A stretch of DNA of 14,964 nucleotides, from contig UREB01000020.1 of NCBI GenBank assembly GCA_900546685.1, forward strand, positions 1-14,964. Direction: 5' to 3'. Shown here in pieces: positions 1-8,271 of the stretch. The notes below the pieces were generated by a model that saw only the letters and a program-made list of their open reading frames with translations, was not told the DNA's origin and ran no database searches. This stretch comes from an uncultured Eubacteriales bacterium. GTDB lineage: Bacteria > Bacillota > Clostridia > Christensenellales > QAND01. Position 1 is the stretch's first letter; every line of letters starts with the position of its first letter. Position numbers and translations under genes: made by a program.

Positions 1-2407
1 GAGCGCGCGCCAGACCCTGCTCCAAAAATGGAAGGATCACGGCGGGCAATTCCAGCCCTTTGCTGCTATGCATGGTCTTCACGCGCACAAAGTCGCCGCC
101 AGTGGGCAGGGCGGGCGGTTCCTTGCCGCCTAAGCGGGTGGTGGTATCCAGCATCTGTAAAAACCCATACAACGACCCATCGCCGGACTGCGCGTAGCCC
201 TGGGCCCGCTGCCATAGGGCTATGAGGTTTTCCGTTTTCTTAGCCCCATCCGGTTGTACGCCATAATAGGCCAGGGCGTTGCAGTCGTCATAGATATAGA
301 GCAAAAGTGCATCTACGCTGTGGCGGTGCGCATATTGCCGATATCGCTCGATGCGCTCGAAAAAACGGCGCAGCCGGTCTGCGGTGGTGCCTTTGCCATG
401 CGCGGAGAAATGGCGGGCCGCCTGGAAAAATTCACACCGATCCGAAAGCGTGCCCATCCGCTGCTGTTCCTTTTGATACAGGCGGATGTGCGCTAGGTCC
501 GCCGCGGTGCATTGGCCTACGGGGCTGCGCAACGCTGTTACGAAATCAATGTCGTCCTGTAAGCTGTCCACTATGCGCAAAACCTGGATCAAAGCGCCGC
601 ATTCCTGTGTGGTCAAAATTTCCGCAGAAGCGTCCGAGACCGCTTCGATGCCCTCTTCCAGCAGGGTCTGCAAAAAGAGCGAAACATGGGTGCGCGCCTG
701 TACCAACACCACAATGTCCGAAAGGGTATAGGGACGCTCTACGCCTTTATCCAAAAAGGTTTGGCCCAACAAGCGCCGGATCTCCTGGGCTGCCACCCGT
801 GCTTGGGCTACGCTGCGGGCTTCCAGCGCCAGTGCCTCTGCTTCCGGCAGCTCTTCGCCACCCGCTTTGTTTTCCTTGATAAGCAGATGCACGCTGATCG
901 GCGGCCCTTGCTCCTTGCGGCCGGGTACAAGCGCTTGGCTGTCGTCATAGGCAACATCCGAAACCGGTGGCTGCATGCAGCGTTGCATCACCCAATTTAC
1001 CCCATGTAAAACATTGGCGCAGGAGCGGTAGTTTTCCTTGAGGTCGATGCGCACCTGCTCTGCGTCGTCCTCCGGGCTGTATTGGTGATAACGTGCCAAA
1101 AACAAAGAAGGGTCGGTATGGCGGAAATGATAGATGCTCTGCTTTACGTCGCCAACCCGGAAAGAGGTCTTAGGGCGGGCAATGAGAGATAGGATGGCGT
1201 CCTGCAATTCGTTGGTATCCTGCACTTCGTCGATGAATACGGCATCATAGAGTGCGCTTGTTTCCCGCTGTGCCTGCGGATGGCGTAGGATGCGCAGCGC
1301 TGCTTGGGAGACATCGGAAAAATCCCAGGCATTTGCCTGCTTTTTGGCCTCGGTATAGGCATGCTCAAAGGCGGACAGCAGTTTACACAGCCCGTCGAAC
1401 ACAGGCACGCAGTCGTGCGCCATTTTGCAAAAGCCGGAGAGACCAAGACGATAAGCTGTGTGTTTTTGCAGCTGCAATATGCTTTTTTTGATGCGCTTAT
1501 GCAGCGTATCAAACTGCTCATTGTCCTCGGCGGATAGGCTCTTTTTAATGCGAGCATCCTTTTTCAGGGCCAGCTGCTTTAGCATTGCAGCCGATTCCGG
1601 CCCGGGCGCCAGCTTGCCCAGCTGGCCGAGCAGGGCGAAGTTTTCCTGCCAGACAAACAGAATCTCTTCCTTTTTTTTATGCTGGCATCCTGTCTCCAAT
1701 ATGTGGATGAGCTGCTCCACATCTGCCGATGCATGGGACAGCTCTTCCAAAATCGGTGCGCAATAGGCAGAAAAATCCGATTGTATCACGTTGTCATCGG
1801 CATAATGAGCGCGTGCTTTTTCCAGCCATGCTTGCCCATCCGGCAGGGTCTGCTTATATTCGTGTATTTGGAGAATAATCTGCTTTACTTCCTCTTCCTT
1901 GCCATAGGAAAGCGCCTTGAGTGTATGCAAAAACGCATCCCGTTCCTTACCCGGCGGCAAGGAGAAAAAATCGTTGAATACATCTTCCAGCGCTGTGGCG
2001 CGCAGCACCAGGCCGGTAGCCTCATCCAGCAGGCCAAACAAGGGATCCAGGTCTACCAAATAAAAGTAGCGCCGCGCCAGCTGGATACAAAATGAGTCAA
2101 TGGTGCAGATATCCGCGCTGTGCACCAAAAGCGCCTGGCTGCGAAGATGGCGCGCCGTCTCGGGCGCGCAGTGATCCGCCCTGTCCAACAATTCCTTGGC
2201 AAGCCGCTGTTTCATTTCCGCGGCTGCGGCATTGGTAAAGGTGGTCATGAGCAGCTTTTGTATCGGCATACCCGCCTCGATCAGGCGTACGGCTCTATCC
2301 ACCATCACGGCGGTTTTCCCAGAGCCAGCGGCGGCGGACACGATAAGATCGCGGGGCGTCTGTATATCCAGCGCTCTTTTTTGCGCAGCGTTAGGCGTTT
2401 GGATCAT
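1..2407 (-). CDS. addA: AddA, ATP-dependent helicase/nuclease subunit A (3' part cut by window edge)
   Basis: AddA is the helicase-nuclease subunit of AddAB, which resects double-strand breaks and prepares 3' single strands for RecA. I translated 802 uninterrupted codons from ATG 2407 to the left edge. UvrD-like superfamily 1 motifs appear in order: Walker A AAAGSGKT (25-32), motif Ia TTFTNAAAAEM, Walker B DEVQD (393-397), motif III VGDVKQSIYHFR (418-429), NYRS (459-462) and VKTMHSSKGLELP (776-788). Family members run to about 1200 residues, so the C-terminal nuclease domain lies outside the window. The start overlaps the end of addB by 17 bases, and its ribosome binding site AAGGAGGAGG sits inside addB, which implies translational coupling. 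No frameshift or missing helicase motif is seen. Confidence 0.96.
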   Translation of the reverse strand, partial: MIQTPNAAQKRALDIQTPRDLIVSAAAGSGKTAVMVDRAVRLIEAGMPIQKLLMTTFTNAAAAEMKQRLAKELLDRADHCAPETARHLRSQALLVHSADICTIDSFCIQLARRYFYLVDLDPLFGLLDEATGLVLRATALEDVFNDFFSLPPGKERDAFLHTLKALSYGKEEEVKQIILQIHEYKQTLPDGQAWLEKARAHYADDNVIQSDFSAYCAPILEELSHASADVEQLIHILETGCQHKKKEEILFVWQENFALLGQLGKLAPGPESAAMLKQLALKKDARIKKSLSAEDNEQFDTLHKRIKKSILQLQKHTAYRLGLSGFCKMAHDCVPVFDGLCKLLSAFEHAYTEAKKQANAWDFSDVSQAALRILRHPQAQRETSALYDAVFIDEVQDTNELQDAILSLIARPKTSFRVGDVKQSIYHFRHTDPSLFLARYHQYSPEDDAEQVRIDLKENYRSCANVLHGVNWVMQRCMQPPVSDVAYDDSQALVPGRKEQGPPISVHLLIKENKAGGEELPEAEALALEARSVAQARVAAQEIRRLLGQTFLDKGVERPYTLSDIVVLVQARTHVSLFLQTLLEEGIEAVSDASAEILTTQECGALIQVLRIVDSLQDDIDFVTALRSPVGQCTAADLAHIRLYQKEQQRMGTLSDRCEFFQAARHFSAHGKGTTADRLRRFFERIERYRQYAHRHSVDALLLYIYDDCNALAYYGVQPDGAKKTENLIALWQRAQGYAQSGDGSLYGFLQMLDTTTRLGGKEPPALPTGGDFVRVKTMHSSKGLELPAVILPFLEQGLARA

Positions 2408-5400
2408 GGCTGTCCTCCTCCTTGGAAAGGGATACCTTCCGTACGGTGCGGTGCGGCGTAACGCCGGATAGATAGCCGCAGGCATTGGCAAAGGCACAGT
2501 ATTGGCACCCATCGACAGCGCCCTTGAGTGGATAGGGAGCGGTATGCCCCTGGCTTAGCGTTTCAAACAGCGAAGCGGTGACGGCAAGCGAATCGGAGAG
2601 CACCTGGGCCATTTGCTCGTCTGTTAGTAGGCGGCCGGCACTTTGCGTGGAAAGCGCACGATCTTCCACGCCATGCGCAGTATAGTATCCTTTGAGCTTT
2701 TGTGCGGATAAATCCTCCTCAGCGTGCTGTGGATCGTCTTCCTGGACGCTGGCACGCACAGCGCTGAGCGCCATGGCGCTGGGCGCCGCCTGCTTTTTTT
2801 GGGCGGCCATTTGCAAATACAGCGGAAGCTGCAAGCTGGTGCCGCAGGCAAAGCGCGTAAGGTCTGCCTGGGATACGCTGCCGGATTTATAGTCGACTAC
2901 GCGGACGTAAGAAGTCCCGCCTTCGCGCTTTAGGTCGATGCGGTCTATCACGCCGTTGGCAATGCCCTCTGCACCATTTGTCAGCGGGACGCGGATGCGG
3001 CAGGGCACCTCGGTATCCTGCGGCACAAACTGCCCGCTTTGCTTTTGGCGGCATAGCATCCAAGCTGCTTTGTACAGAGAATCGCGCTGTTTTTCCGCCT
3101 GCAGGCTGGCTCTGGCATCTTGGGCATACGGACCGGAGAGGTATTCGCGCGCTTCGTAGGCTTGGCAAAGCTTGTCCACAGCAGACCGGCATTGTTCGCG
3201 GGTCAAGGTGCGGTCGCGATACAGCAGCAGAAAATGCTGCAGCACGGCATGATAATAGTTGCCCTCATCAATCGGCGTTTTCCCAAACTCATCTGCGGGT
3301 GCTAGGTGAAGGCCACGCTCCATAAAGTGCCGGAAGGGACAGCGGGCCAAGGTTTCCAGCCCGGTAATGGGCGTGGTATATGCGCCCTTTTCATCCGCGT
3401 ACAGAGCGTGGGCTAGGGCAGGGCCAATCTCATCCTCCCGGGGAGAAAGCCCCTTTAGCGCTTGGGCAACCTGGGGATAGTGCATTTGCTCCAGTGCGCA
3501 GTAGGCAGCGGCCCAGACGGGGTCTACAGTCTCGCCGTCCTGTACCCGGCGCACCGCCTCTGCCAACGGCAATAGCGTAGCTTTGGGAGAAGAAACCTCC
3601 TGCGGCCTTTGCGCGGCCCGGCGTACGGCGCCGGGAAACAGCTGAGAAATCTGCTCGATATAGGGCGAGGGCAGGAGCTGTTTGCCGGCTAAGTCGGCTT
3701 GTGGATAGGAAAGGTACAGCCAATGGCTTGGCTTGCAAAATACGCTGTATACCGCCAACTCCTCCTCGCTGGCGCGCTCTGCCTCGTTGTTGCCCATCCA
3801 GAGCCCGTTTTCCTCCAACAGGGCGTGGTCGCTGCGCGATAACAATCCCGTTTCGGCAGTGCCGGCCGGTACTTTGCCGGCCGACAGCCCTAAGACGAAC
3901 AGCGCTTTGATCTCATCCATCTTACTGCGCAGGATCGAGCCCGCATTGATGGCGTCGTTTTGGCTGGGCAGCAGACCAATTTCCTCAGCGGCTAGGCCGG
4001 AGGAAAGCAGCGTGGCAAAGTCTCCGGGGCTTAGCACCTGATCGCCCAGGACACGGATGACCTGCGCCAAAAGATCGCCCAGAAGGGTAAAAAACTCGCT
4101 GGCCTGCGCGGCGGTATCTGGGTCGTCCAGGTAGGTTTCGTCGATGGTGGCTTGGAGCCGCTCGATAAACCCGTCCTCCTCCAGATACTGAACCAAGGCT
4201 TCTGCCTGCTGCTTGGCAGAGCGGGCCTTCAGAAGCGATTTTCGCAGCGCTTCCAGCGGATCAAAGAGCAGATGGTAGAGTGAAAGGTAAGCCTCTTGCT
4301 CCTCCGGCTCCATGGAGGAGGGGGGCGTAGGCGGATAGGCGCGCAAACCAAAGCGGCGCGCCCAACGCTGCATCTGCTCGCATTGCTCTTGGGAAAGGCG
4401 GGTAAACCCGCTTTTTAAGAAACGAACCACATCGCGCGTAAAGCGGCGATTTTGTACTACGCGCAGCGCTTGCAATACAAATTGCGCGGCCGGGTGTGTG
4501 CTGACCCGCCGTTTTATATCCCAAAACATCGGAATGTCATAGAGGGATAGGGCGCGCTGCAACAGCGGGCCATACAGCTCGATTTCGGAGGAGACCACGG
4601 CGATCTCGTTGTACCTTAGGCCGTGATCTTTGACAAGGGCAAAGATTTGGCGTGCACAGTCCTCCGCTTCCTGCCAGGGATTGCCGGCATGAATGAGCGA
4701 AATTTCCTGTGCCGGCCCTTCATAGGGAGCGGGCCGATAGGCAAAGAGGTGCGATTCCAAATAGGCTAGGGCAGGGCTGTGCGCAAAGCGCGGTGGGCGC
4801 TGGCCTTTTTCGCGCGGTAGCCAAACGGTATGCTGGCGAATGCCGCAGCGCTCTGCCAAAGCGCTGACACGGGCAAGGTGCTTGTGTTCGGTGGCAAAGG
4901 TTGGCGCGTCTGCGTCTGTTTCCAAGCCAAGGCGAAAGGAAATACAGACGTCGGCGCACTGCCGGAGCAGCGCTTCCACAAGCCGGTAGACCTGTTTTGT
5001 CAGCATCTCAAAACCGTCTATGCAGACAAGAGCGCCCTTTAGAAAGACGGTTTGTGGAATCAGATCGATGCAAAGGTCGGTTTTATCTTCGGTATCCTGA
5101 TATTCTCCGGCCAAATGTCCCTGGTAAGCGGCATAAACCTTGGCGATTTCCTGTAAATGCGGGCGGGCCTGCCCAGCCTCCATAAGAGCCTCTGGCGCAA
5201 TGCCAAAGCGCTTGTATTCTGCGATTTCCCCGGCCAAGGTAGCGGCAAACTGGGGAGAATGGGCGTAGCGGCCATAAACGGTAAGCTCATCTTGCAAGGT
5301 AAGCAGCATCCTGCTGACGGCCATGGCTTCGCCCCGCCGGTCCATCGGCTTTAGCAGGGAAGGCTTTTGTGCAAGAACGCGTTCGCAGAGCCGGGAAATG

Positions 5401-5591
5401 CTCAGTACTTCTGCATGCCAGAGCCCCTCTGCATGCAGATGGCGCATCAATTCCCGCTCACCTTGCAGCGTGTATTGGTCCGGTACGATCAGATAGGAGG
5501 GCTGCCCTTGCTGCATGGCTTGGCCAATGCGTCTGCATAGCCAAGTGGTCTTGCCGCTGCCGGCTCGTCCGCAGATTTTCCATAATGCCAT
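2391..5591 (-). CDS. addB: AddB, ATP-dependent nuclease subunit B
   Basis: AddB is the partner of AddA; in the family it contributes a second nuclease domain and an inactivated helicase-like body. The protein has 1066 residues from ATG 5591. I chose this start because AGGAGG lies 9 bases upstream and the usual N-terminus MALWKICGRAGSGKT begins there; an in-frame extension to 5645 would start upstream of the proposed promoter's -10 box. Visible features are Walker A GRAGSGKT (8-15), the nuclease residues D900-Y-K902 and Q921-LPL-Y925, and the four cysteines expected for the 4Fe-4S cluster: C751 in LARCPFRHF, then C1029, C1032 and C1038. The nuclease therefore looks intact. It is the first gene of the addBA operon. 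Confidence 0.96.
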   Translation of the reverse strand: MALWKICGRAGSGKTTWLCRRIGQAMQQGQPSYLIVPDQYTLQGERELMRHLHAEGLWHAEVLSISRLCERVLAQKPSLLKPMDRRGEAMAVSRMLLTLQDELTVYGRYAHSPQFAATLAGEIAEYKRFGIAPEALMEAGQARPHLQEIAKVYAAYQGHLAGEYQDTEDKTDLCIDLIPQTVFLKGALVCIDGFEMLTKQVYRLVEALLRQCADVCISFRLGLETDADAPTFATEHKHLARVSALAERCGIRQHTVWLPREKGQRPPRFAHSPALAYLESHLFAYRPAPYEGPAQEISLIHAGNPWQEAEDCARQIFALVKDHGLRYNEIAVVSSEIELYGPLLQRALSLYDIPMFWDIKRRVSTHPAAQFVLQALRVVQNRRFTRDVVRFLKSGFTRLSQEQCEQMQRWARRFGLRAYPPTPPSSMEPEEQEAYLSLYHLLFDPLEALRKSLLKARSAKQQAEALVQYLEEDGFIERLQATIDETYLDDPDTAAQASEFFTLLGDLLAQVIRVLGDQVLSPGDFATLLSSGLAAEEIGLLPSQNDAINAGSILRSKMDEIKALFVLGLSAGKVPAGTAETGLLSRSDHALLEENGLWMGNNEAERASEEELAVYSVFCKPSHWLYLSYPQADLAGKQLLPSPYIEQISQLFPGAVRRAAQRPQEVSSPKATLLPLAEAVRRVQDGETVDPVWAAAYCALEQMHYPQVAQALKGLSPREDEIGPALAHALYADEKGAYTTPITGLETLARCPFRHFMERGLHLAPADEFGKTPIDEGNYYHAVLQHFLLLYRDRTLTREQCRSAVDKLCQAYEAREYLSGPYAQDARASLQAEKQRDSLYKAAWMLCRQKQSGQFVPQDTEVPCRIRVPLTNGAEGIANGVIDRIDLKREGGTSYVRVVDYKSGSVSQADLTRFACGTSLQLPLYLQMAAQKKQAAPSAMALSAVRASVQEDDPQHAEEDLSAQKLKGYYTAHGVEDRALSTQSAGRLLTDEQMAQVLSDSLAVTASLFETLSQGHTAPYPLKGAVDGCQYCAFANACGYLSGVTPHRTVRKVSLSKEEDSHDPNA

Positions 5592-5616
5592 AGGCCTGTC
5601 CCTCCTTTTTATTTGT

Positions 5617-5645
5617 AGTGTACCATAAGCGGCCAATGTGCACAA
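5617..5645 (-). promoter_or_regulatory. Candidate sigma-A promoter of addBA
   Basis: On the minus strand TTGTGC (5640-5645) and TACACT (5617-5622) are separated by 17 bases. A TGG precedes the -10 box, giving an extended -10. Transcription would start about 20 bases before the addB ATG. This is a consensus match only. Confidence 0.5.
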
Positions 5646-5678
5646 AATCGCACAGTTAAGAATTTACACTCGAAGTTT

Positions 5679-5706
5679 TTGGAAAAGTCATATATAATGG
5701 TATAAT
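5679..5706 (+). promoter_or_regulatory. Candidate sigma-A promoter of the 2H-like gene
   Basis: TTGGAA (5679-5684) and a perfect TATAAT (5701-5706) are 16 bases apart, with TGG before the -10 box. A second TATAAT at 5693-5698 has no partner at good spacing. Transcription would begin near 5713, which rules out the in-frame ATG at 5710 and supports the GTG start at 5752. Confidence 0.55.
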
Positions 5707-5751
5707 AATATGCAAAAAGCGCAAAAATCTGCGAGGAAAGGGGGAGCGCCT

Positions 5752-6291
5752 GTGCGGCTGTTATTTGCTTTGGAATTGCCGCCTAGCATGATAGAGACGC
5801 TGACAGAGCTGCAGCGCCGCTTGCTTGGCATCGGAATCGGCGGGCGGGCCATCTCCCAGGAAAATTTTCGCATGCTGTTTCAGGTAGGCGGAGAGGTTAC
5901 CGAAGACGATGCGCAGGCGCTGATCCACAAGTTGGAAACTGACTTGGCCGTGCTGCCTTCTCCGGTATTGCAGATCGTAGGCGTGGGCGCGCTGGTGCGC
6001 AGCGGCGGGGACAACGTATATGCGCAGCTGGGCGGGGATACGGAGATGTTGTATCGATTGAAAAACGACATCGGCCGGAGCATAGACGAGCTGGGCCTGG
6101 CGTTAGACCTAAAGCCTTTTGCCCCCAACATCACCATCTTACACGGCTGCCGGTTTGGGAATCCCAAGCTGCGGGTACGCAGCAATTCCTTTTTCCTTTC
6201 GCATTTGGCGCTGTATATGTCGCAGCCGACCGTGTTTCGGGACCCATACCCCGATTACGAGCGCATTTGGGAAATTCCCTTTATGAGGTAA
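5752..6291 (+). CDS. 2'-5' RNA ligase (ThpR/2H phosphoesterase) family protein, catalytic histidines lost
   Basis: The 179-residue protein starts at GTG 5752, five bases after AGGGGGAG. Its opening VRLLFALELPPSMIETLTELQRR and the final tyrosine and proline region (DYERIWEIPF) follow the ThpR pattern, whose active members use two HxTx motifs as a cyclic phosphodiesterase or RNA ligase. The first motif, normally ENLHLTL, reads ENFRMLF here (R40 and L42 replace His and Thr). The second, normally PHLTL, reads PNITI (N126 and T128). Both catalytic histidines are therefore absent, and I infer a binding or regulatory role, or a substrate-free relic; the true function is unknown. It is a single-gene unit divergent from addBA. 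The family call rests on pattern resemblance, not a search. Confidence 0.7.
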   Translation: MRLLFALELPPSMIETLTELQRRLLGIGIGGRAISQENFRMLFQVGGEVTEDDAQALIHKLETDLAVLPSPVLQIVGVGALVRSGGDNVYAQLGGDTEMLYRLKNDIGRSIDELGLALDLKPFAPNITILHGCRFGNPKLRVRSNSFFLSHLALYMSQPTVFRDPYPDYERIWEIPFMR

Positions 6292-6323
6292 AGAAAAGGA
6301 ACGGATGCATCCGTTCCTTTTTT
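6291..6323. terminator. Bidirectional intrinsic terminator between the 2H-like gene and ppa
   Basis: A perfect palindrome, AAAAGGAACGGATG and its complement, spans 6294-6321 with centre TGCA. It is followed by TTTTTT on the plus strand and by TTTTCTTT on the minus strand, so it can end both converging transcripts. It begins right after the TAA at 6289-6291. Confidence 0.85.
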
Positions 6324-6419
6324 GGTTGGTTCGCTCACCGCCTTTATATGCCCAGGGTTGTTGTAAAATAGGGTGCTTGTTTAGGGTGAATGATAAGGGG
6401 CATACCCAGCGGCTTGGGT
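6324..6419. other. Intergenic spacer with no gene seen
   Basis: This stretch lies between the terminator and the ppa stop codon. It holds only a weak ACCCA/TGGGT 5-bp stem next to the ppa end and no credible reading frame with a ribosome binding site. Confidence 0.5.
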
Positions 6420-6974
6420 TCAGCCTTCTAGGCCGAATTCTTTTTTGTAAGCTTCCAGCGAGCGCGCAATGGCCTGCTCGGCGGCTTTGCGCCCTTCAAA
6501 GCCCTCTACCACGGTCTTTTTGCCTTCCAGGGTTTTGTATACCTCAAAGAAATGCTGCATCTCCTCGGTATGATGCGGCGGCAGATGGTGTAGCTCGGAA
6601 TAGCCTTCCATGGCCGGATCGTTGACAGGCACAGCGATGATTTTTTCGTCGCGTTCGTTGTCATCCACCATGGTCATCAGGCCGATGGGGCGGCAGGTGA
6701 CCATGCACATCGGCACCAACGGCTCTTGGCAGAGGATCAACACATCCAGCGGATCATGGTCATCCGCATAGGTGAGGGGGATCATGCCATAGTTGGCGGG
6801 GTAGTGCGTGGAGGTGTAGAGGACGCGGTCCAGCCGCAGCAGGCCCGTTTCCTTATCCAATTCATATTTATTTTTTCCGCCCTTGGGGATCTCGACAATG
6901 GCAACAAAGCTGGATGGCGTTACCCGTGCCGGATCCACATTGTGCCAAGGGCATTGAAGATTCCTTGTATTCAT
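6420..6974 (-). CDS. ppa: Inorganic pyrophosphatase, family I (soluble)
   Basis: This enzyme hydrolyses pyrophosphate to two phosphates in the cytoplasm and pulls polymer synthesis forward. The 184-residue length is usual for family I. The metal- and substrate-binding residues are present: E28 and K36 in EIPKGGKNKYELD, Y58 and Y62 in HYPANYG, the signature DHDPLD (72-77), D104, D109 and K111 in VDDNERDEK, and Y146-K147. The ATG at 6974 has AAAGGG about 10 bases upstream, overlapping the stop region of the preceding gene only 14 bases away. It is therefore probably co-transcribed with the solute-binding-domain gene and ends at the terminator at 6291-6323. The functional assignment is firm; the reason for the pairing is not known. 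Confidence 0.96.
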   Translation of the reverse strand: MNTRNLQCPWHNVDPARVTPSSFVAIVEIPKGGKNKYELDKETGLLRLDRVLYTSTHYPANYGMIPLTYADDHDPLDVLILCQEPLVPMCMVTCRPIGLMTMVDDNERDEKIIAVPVNDPAMEGYSELHHLPPHHTEEMQHFFEVYKTLEGKKTVVEGFEGRKAAEQAIARSLEAYKKEFGLEG

Positions 6975-6988
6975 CAGGAAAACCCTTT

Positions 6989-7882
6989 CTAATTTGATTC
7001 TGTGGTTTGTTCCACTGGCATTGTAAGGCTATATTTTTGATATAGAGGCGCCAGCGTACCGTCGTCTCTCATTTGCGCCAACGCTTTTTCAATCAGATTT
7101 GCCAAGTCTCGTTCACGGTTGCGCGTAGCAATGGCATAATCGATATGGCCAATTTGTATATTTTGCAGCGAAAGATCGTTTGCCAAATAGCGGTTGAGGA
7201 CGCTTTGCTCAGCACAGAATGCATTGATCTTTCCATCCCTAAGCGCTTGGAGCGCATCCGGATAGCTGGAAATGTCCGTGATAAGTGCCGGATAGCCCAT
7301 GGTGGTCAGATAATCGGTAAGCATGGGCTTGATGGTGGCATTGGGGATTACGCCGATCTTGGTTTCCGAGGAGGATAGATCCAGCGTAGCGCCGTTTTTT
7401 GTCATCAGCATCACAGGGTCTTGATAATAGACGGAGCTAAGCTGATAGGATTCCTGGTTGGAAGCTGTGACCTCCACGCGAGAAATCAACAGATCGACGT
7501 CCTCGTTGGACAGTAGCGCTAAATCGTTCTTCACGGTCACAGGCACATAGACAACGCCGCCGGGGCCGCCTAAAATTTGTGCGCCGATCAAAGCGGCAAG
7601 CTCGGCCTCAAAGCCAGTGGCGGTGGCGCTATCCTCCACCTTGCTGAAGGGCATTTCATCTTCCAAGACCCCGATACGCACCGTACCCCGTTCGCGGATC
7701 TCTGGAAGCACATCGATATCGCTGTTGCCGCTCATACGAAAAAAGACAGTTAACAGACAAACGGCCACAACACAAACCAAGATCACCTTGGGCAGAGGGC
7801 CGCGCCAAAACTTTTCAAACGACCAATGGCGCCGCACGACGTGCTTTGCATGGTGCGGGGCTCTATGTGCTTTATGTCTCAA
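6989..7882 (-). CDS. Membrane-anchored transporter substrate-binding domain protein (SBP_bac_3 type)
   Basis: The 297-residue protein starts at TTG 7882, six to seven bases after AAGGAGGGAC; no ATG is available upstream. Residues 1-32 are basic and rich in histidine (H3, 6, 10, 11, 14, 19). A single hydrophobic segment at 33-48 has positive charges on its N side, so the rest should face outside the cell. From about residue 64 the sequence follows the family 3 solute-binding fold typical of amino-acid ABC transporters: RGTVRIGVLEDEMPF, GFEAELAALIG, then DLLISRVEVTASNQESYQLSSVYY. There is no lipobox, unlike most Gram-positive solute-binding proteins, and no permease or ATPase gene nearby. It could be an orphan binding protein or a sensor. 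ppa follows at 14 bases. The ligand cannot be told. Confidence 0.85.
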   Translation of the reverse strand: MRHKAHRAPHHAKHVVRRHWSFEKFWRGPLPKVILVCVVAVCLLTVFFRMSGNSDIDVLPEIRERGTVRIGVLEDEMPFSKVEDSATATGFEAELAALIGAQILGGPGGVVYVPVTVKNDLALLSNEDVDLLISRVEVTASNQESYQLSSVYYQDPVMLMTKNGATLDLSSSETKIGVIPNATIKPMLTDYLTTMGYPALITDISSYPDALQALRDGKINAFCAEQSVLNRYLANDLSLQNIQIGHIDYAIATRNRERDLANLIEKALAQMRDDGTLAPLYQKYSLTMPVEQTTESN

Positions 7883-7923
7883 GCGTGTCCCTCCTTTCCA
7901 GATTTGTTAGGCTTGTTTTGCAA

Positions 7924-7952
7924 AGTGTAACAGATTTGGCGGTATGATGCAA
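7924..7952 (-). promoter_or_regulatory. Candidate promoter of the solute-binding protein-ppa operon
   Basis: On the minus strand TTGCAT (7947-7952) and TACACT (7924-7929) are separated by 17 bases, with TG one base before the -10 box. It lies between the rpsR terminator and the TTG start. Confidence 0.4.
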
Positions 7953-7960
7953 TCTTCCTA

Positions 7961-7994
7961 AAAAGAAAAAACGATGGGATTCCCATCGTTTTTT
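7961..7994 (-). terminator. Intrinsic terminator of rpsF-ssb-rpsR
   Basis: A stem of ACGATGGG with its complement (7966-7978 with 7982-7994, loop of 3) is followed on the minus strand by TTTTTTCTTTT. It sits 7 bases past the rpsR stop. Confidence 0.9.
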
Positions 7995-8000
7995 TCCTGC

Positions 8001-8252
8001 TTAGTCGTTGACAAACGGCAGCAAAGCAATGATGCGCGCGCGTTTGATGGCAATGGCCAGCTCACGCTGATGCTTTGCGCAAGTACCCGTCATGCGGCGC
8101 GGTAAAATCTTTCCGCGCTCCGATACATAGCGGCGCAGCCGATTGGTATCTTTATAATCGATGACGGCGTTTTTATCCGCACAAAACGCGCAAACTTTGC
8201 GTTTGGGGCGGCGTCCACCCTGACGGGGACGTCTTACCGGTCTTTCTTCCAT
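8001..8252 (-). CDS. rpsR: 30S ribosomal protein S18 (bS18)
   Basis: bS18 binds the 30S platform together with bS6. The 83-residue protein has the family core KVCAFCADK, IDYKDTNRLRRYVSERGKILPRR and TGTCAKHQRELAIAIKRAR. C21, C24 and C58 with H61 suggest the zinc-binding form, as opposed to zinc-free paralogues. The ATG at 8252 follows GGAAAGGAC. It is the third gene of the rpsF-ssb-rpsR operon, 19 bases after the ssb stop, and is closed by a strong terminator. Confidence 0.98.
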   Translation of the reverse strand: MEERPVRRPRQGGRRPKRKVCAFCADKNAVIDYKDTNRLRRYVSERGKILPRRMTGTCAKHQRELAIAIKRARIIALLPFVND

Positions 8253-8271
8253 TCTATTTCAGTCCTTTCCA

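Noticed and set aside
307..2461. Plus-strand reading frames of 80-190 codons across addA
   Set aside because: They lie opposite a continuous minus-strand frame with all helicase motifs in order, and their translations are rich in Arg, Pro and Cys without any family pattern.
1..5591. AddAB as part of a phage-defence island
   Set aside because: AddAB is a chromosomal recombination complex in Firmicutes, and no restriction, toxin, CRISPR or mobile genes are nearby.
5592..5645. N-terminal extension of AddB to 5645
   Set aside because: The extension would start inside the -35 box and upstream of the proposed transcription start. The AGGAGG site points to ATG 5591, where the conserved N-terminus begins.
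5710..5751. ATG 5710 as start of the 2H-like gene
   Set aside because: It lies directly after the -10 box, before the expected transcription start, and lacks a ribosome binding site.
6340..6420. Repeated AGGGTG and GGGT words in the ppa downstream spacer
   Set aside because: The copies are few and irregular, with no stable fold.
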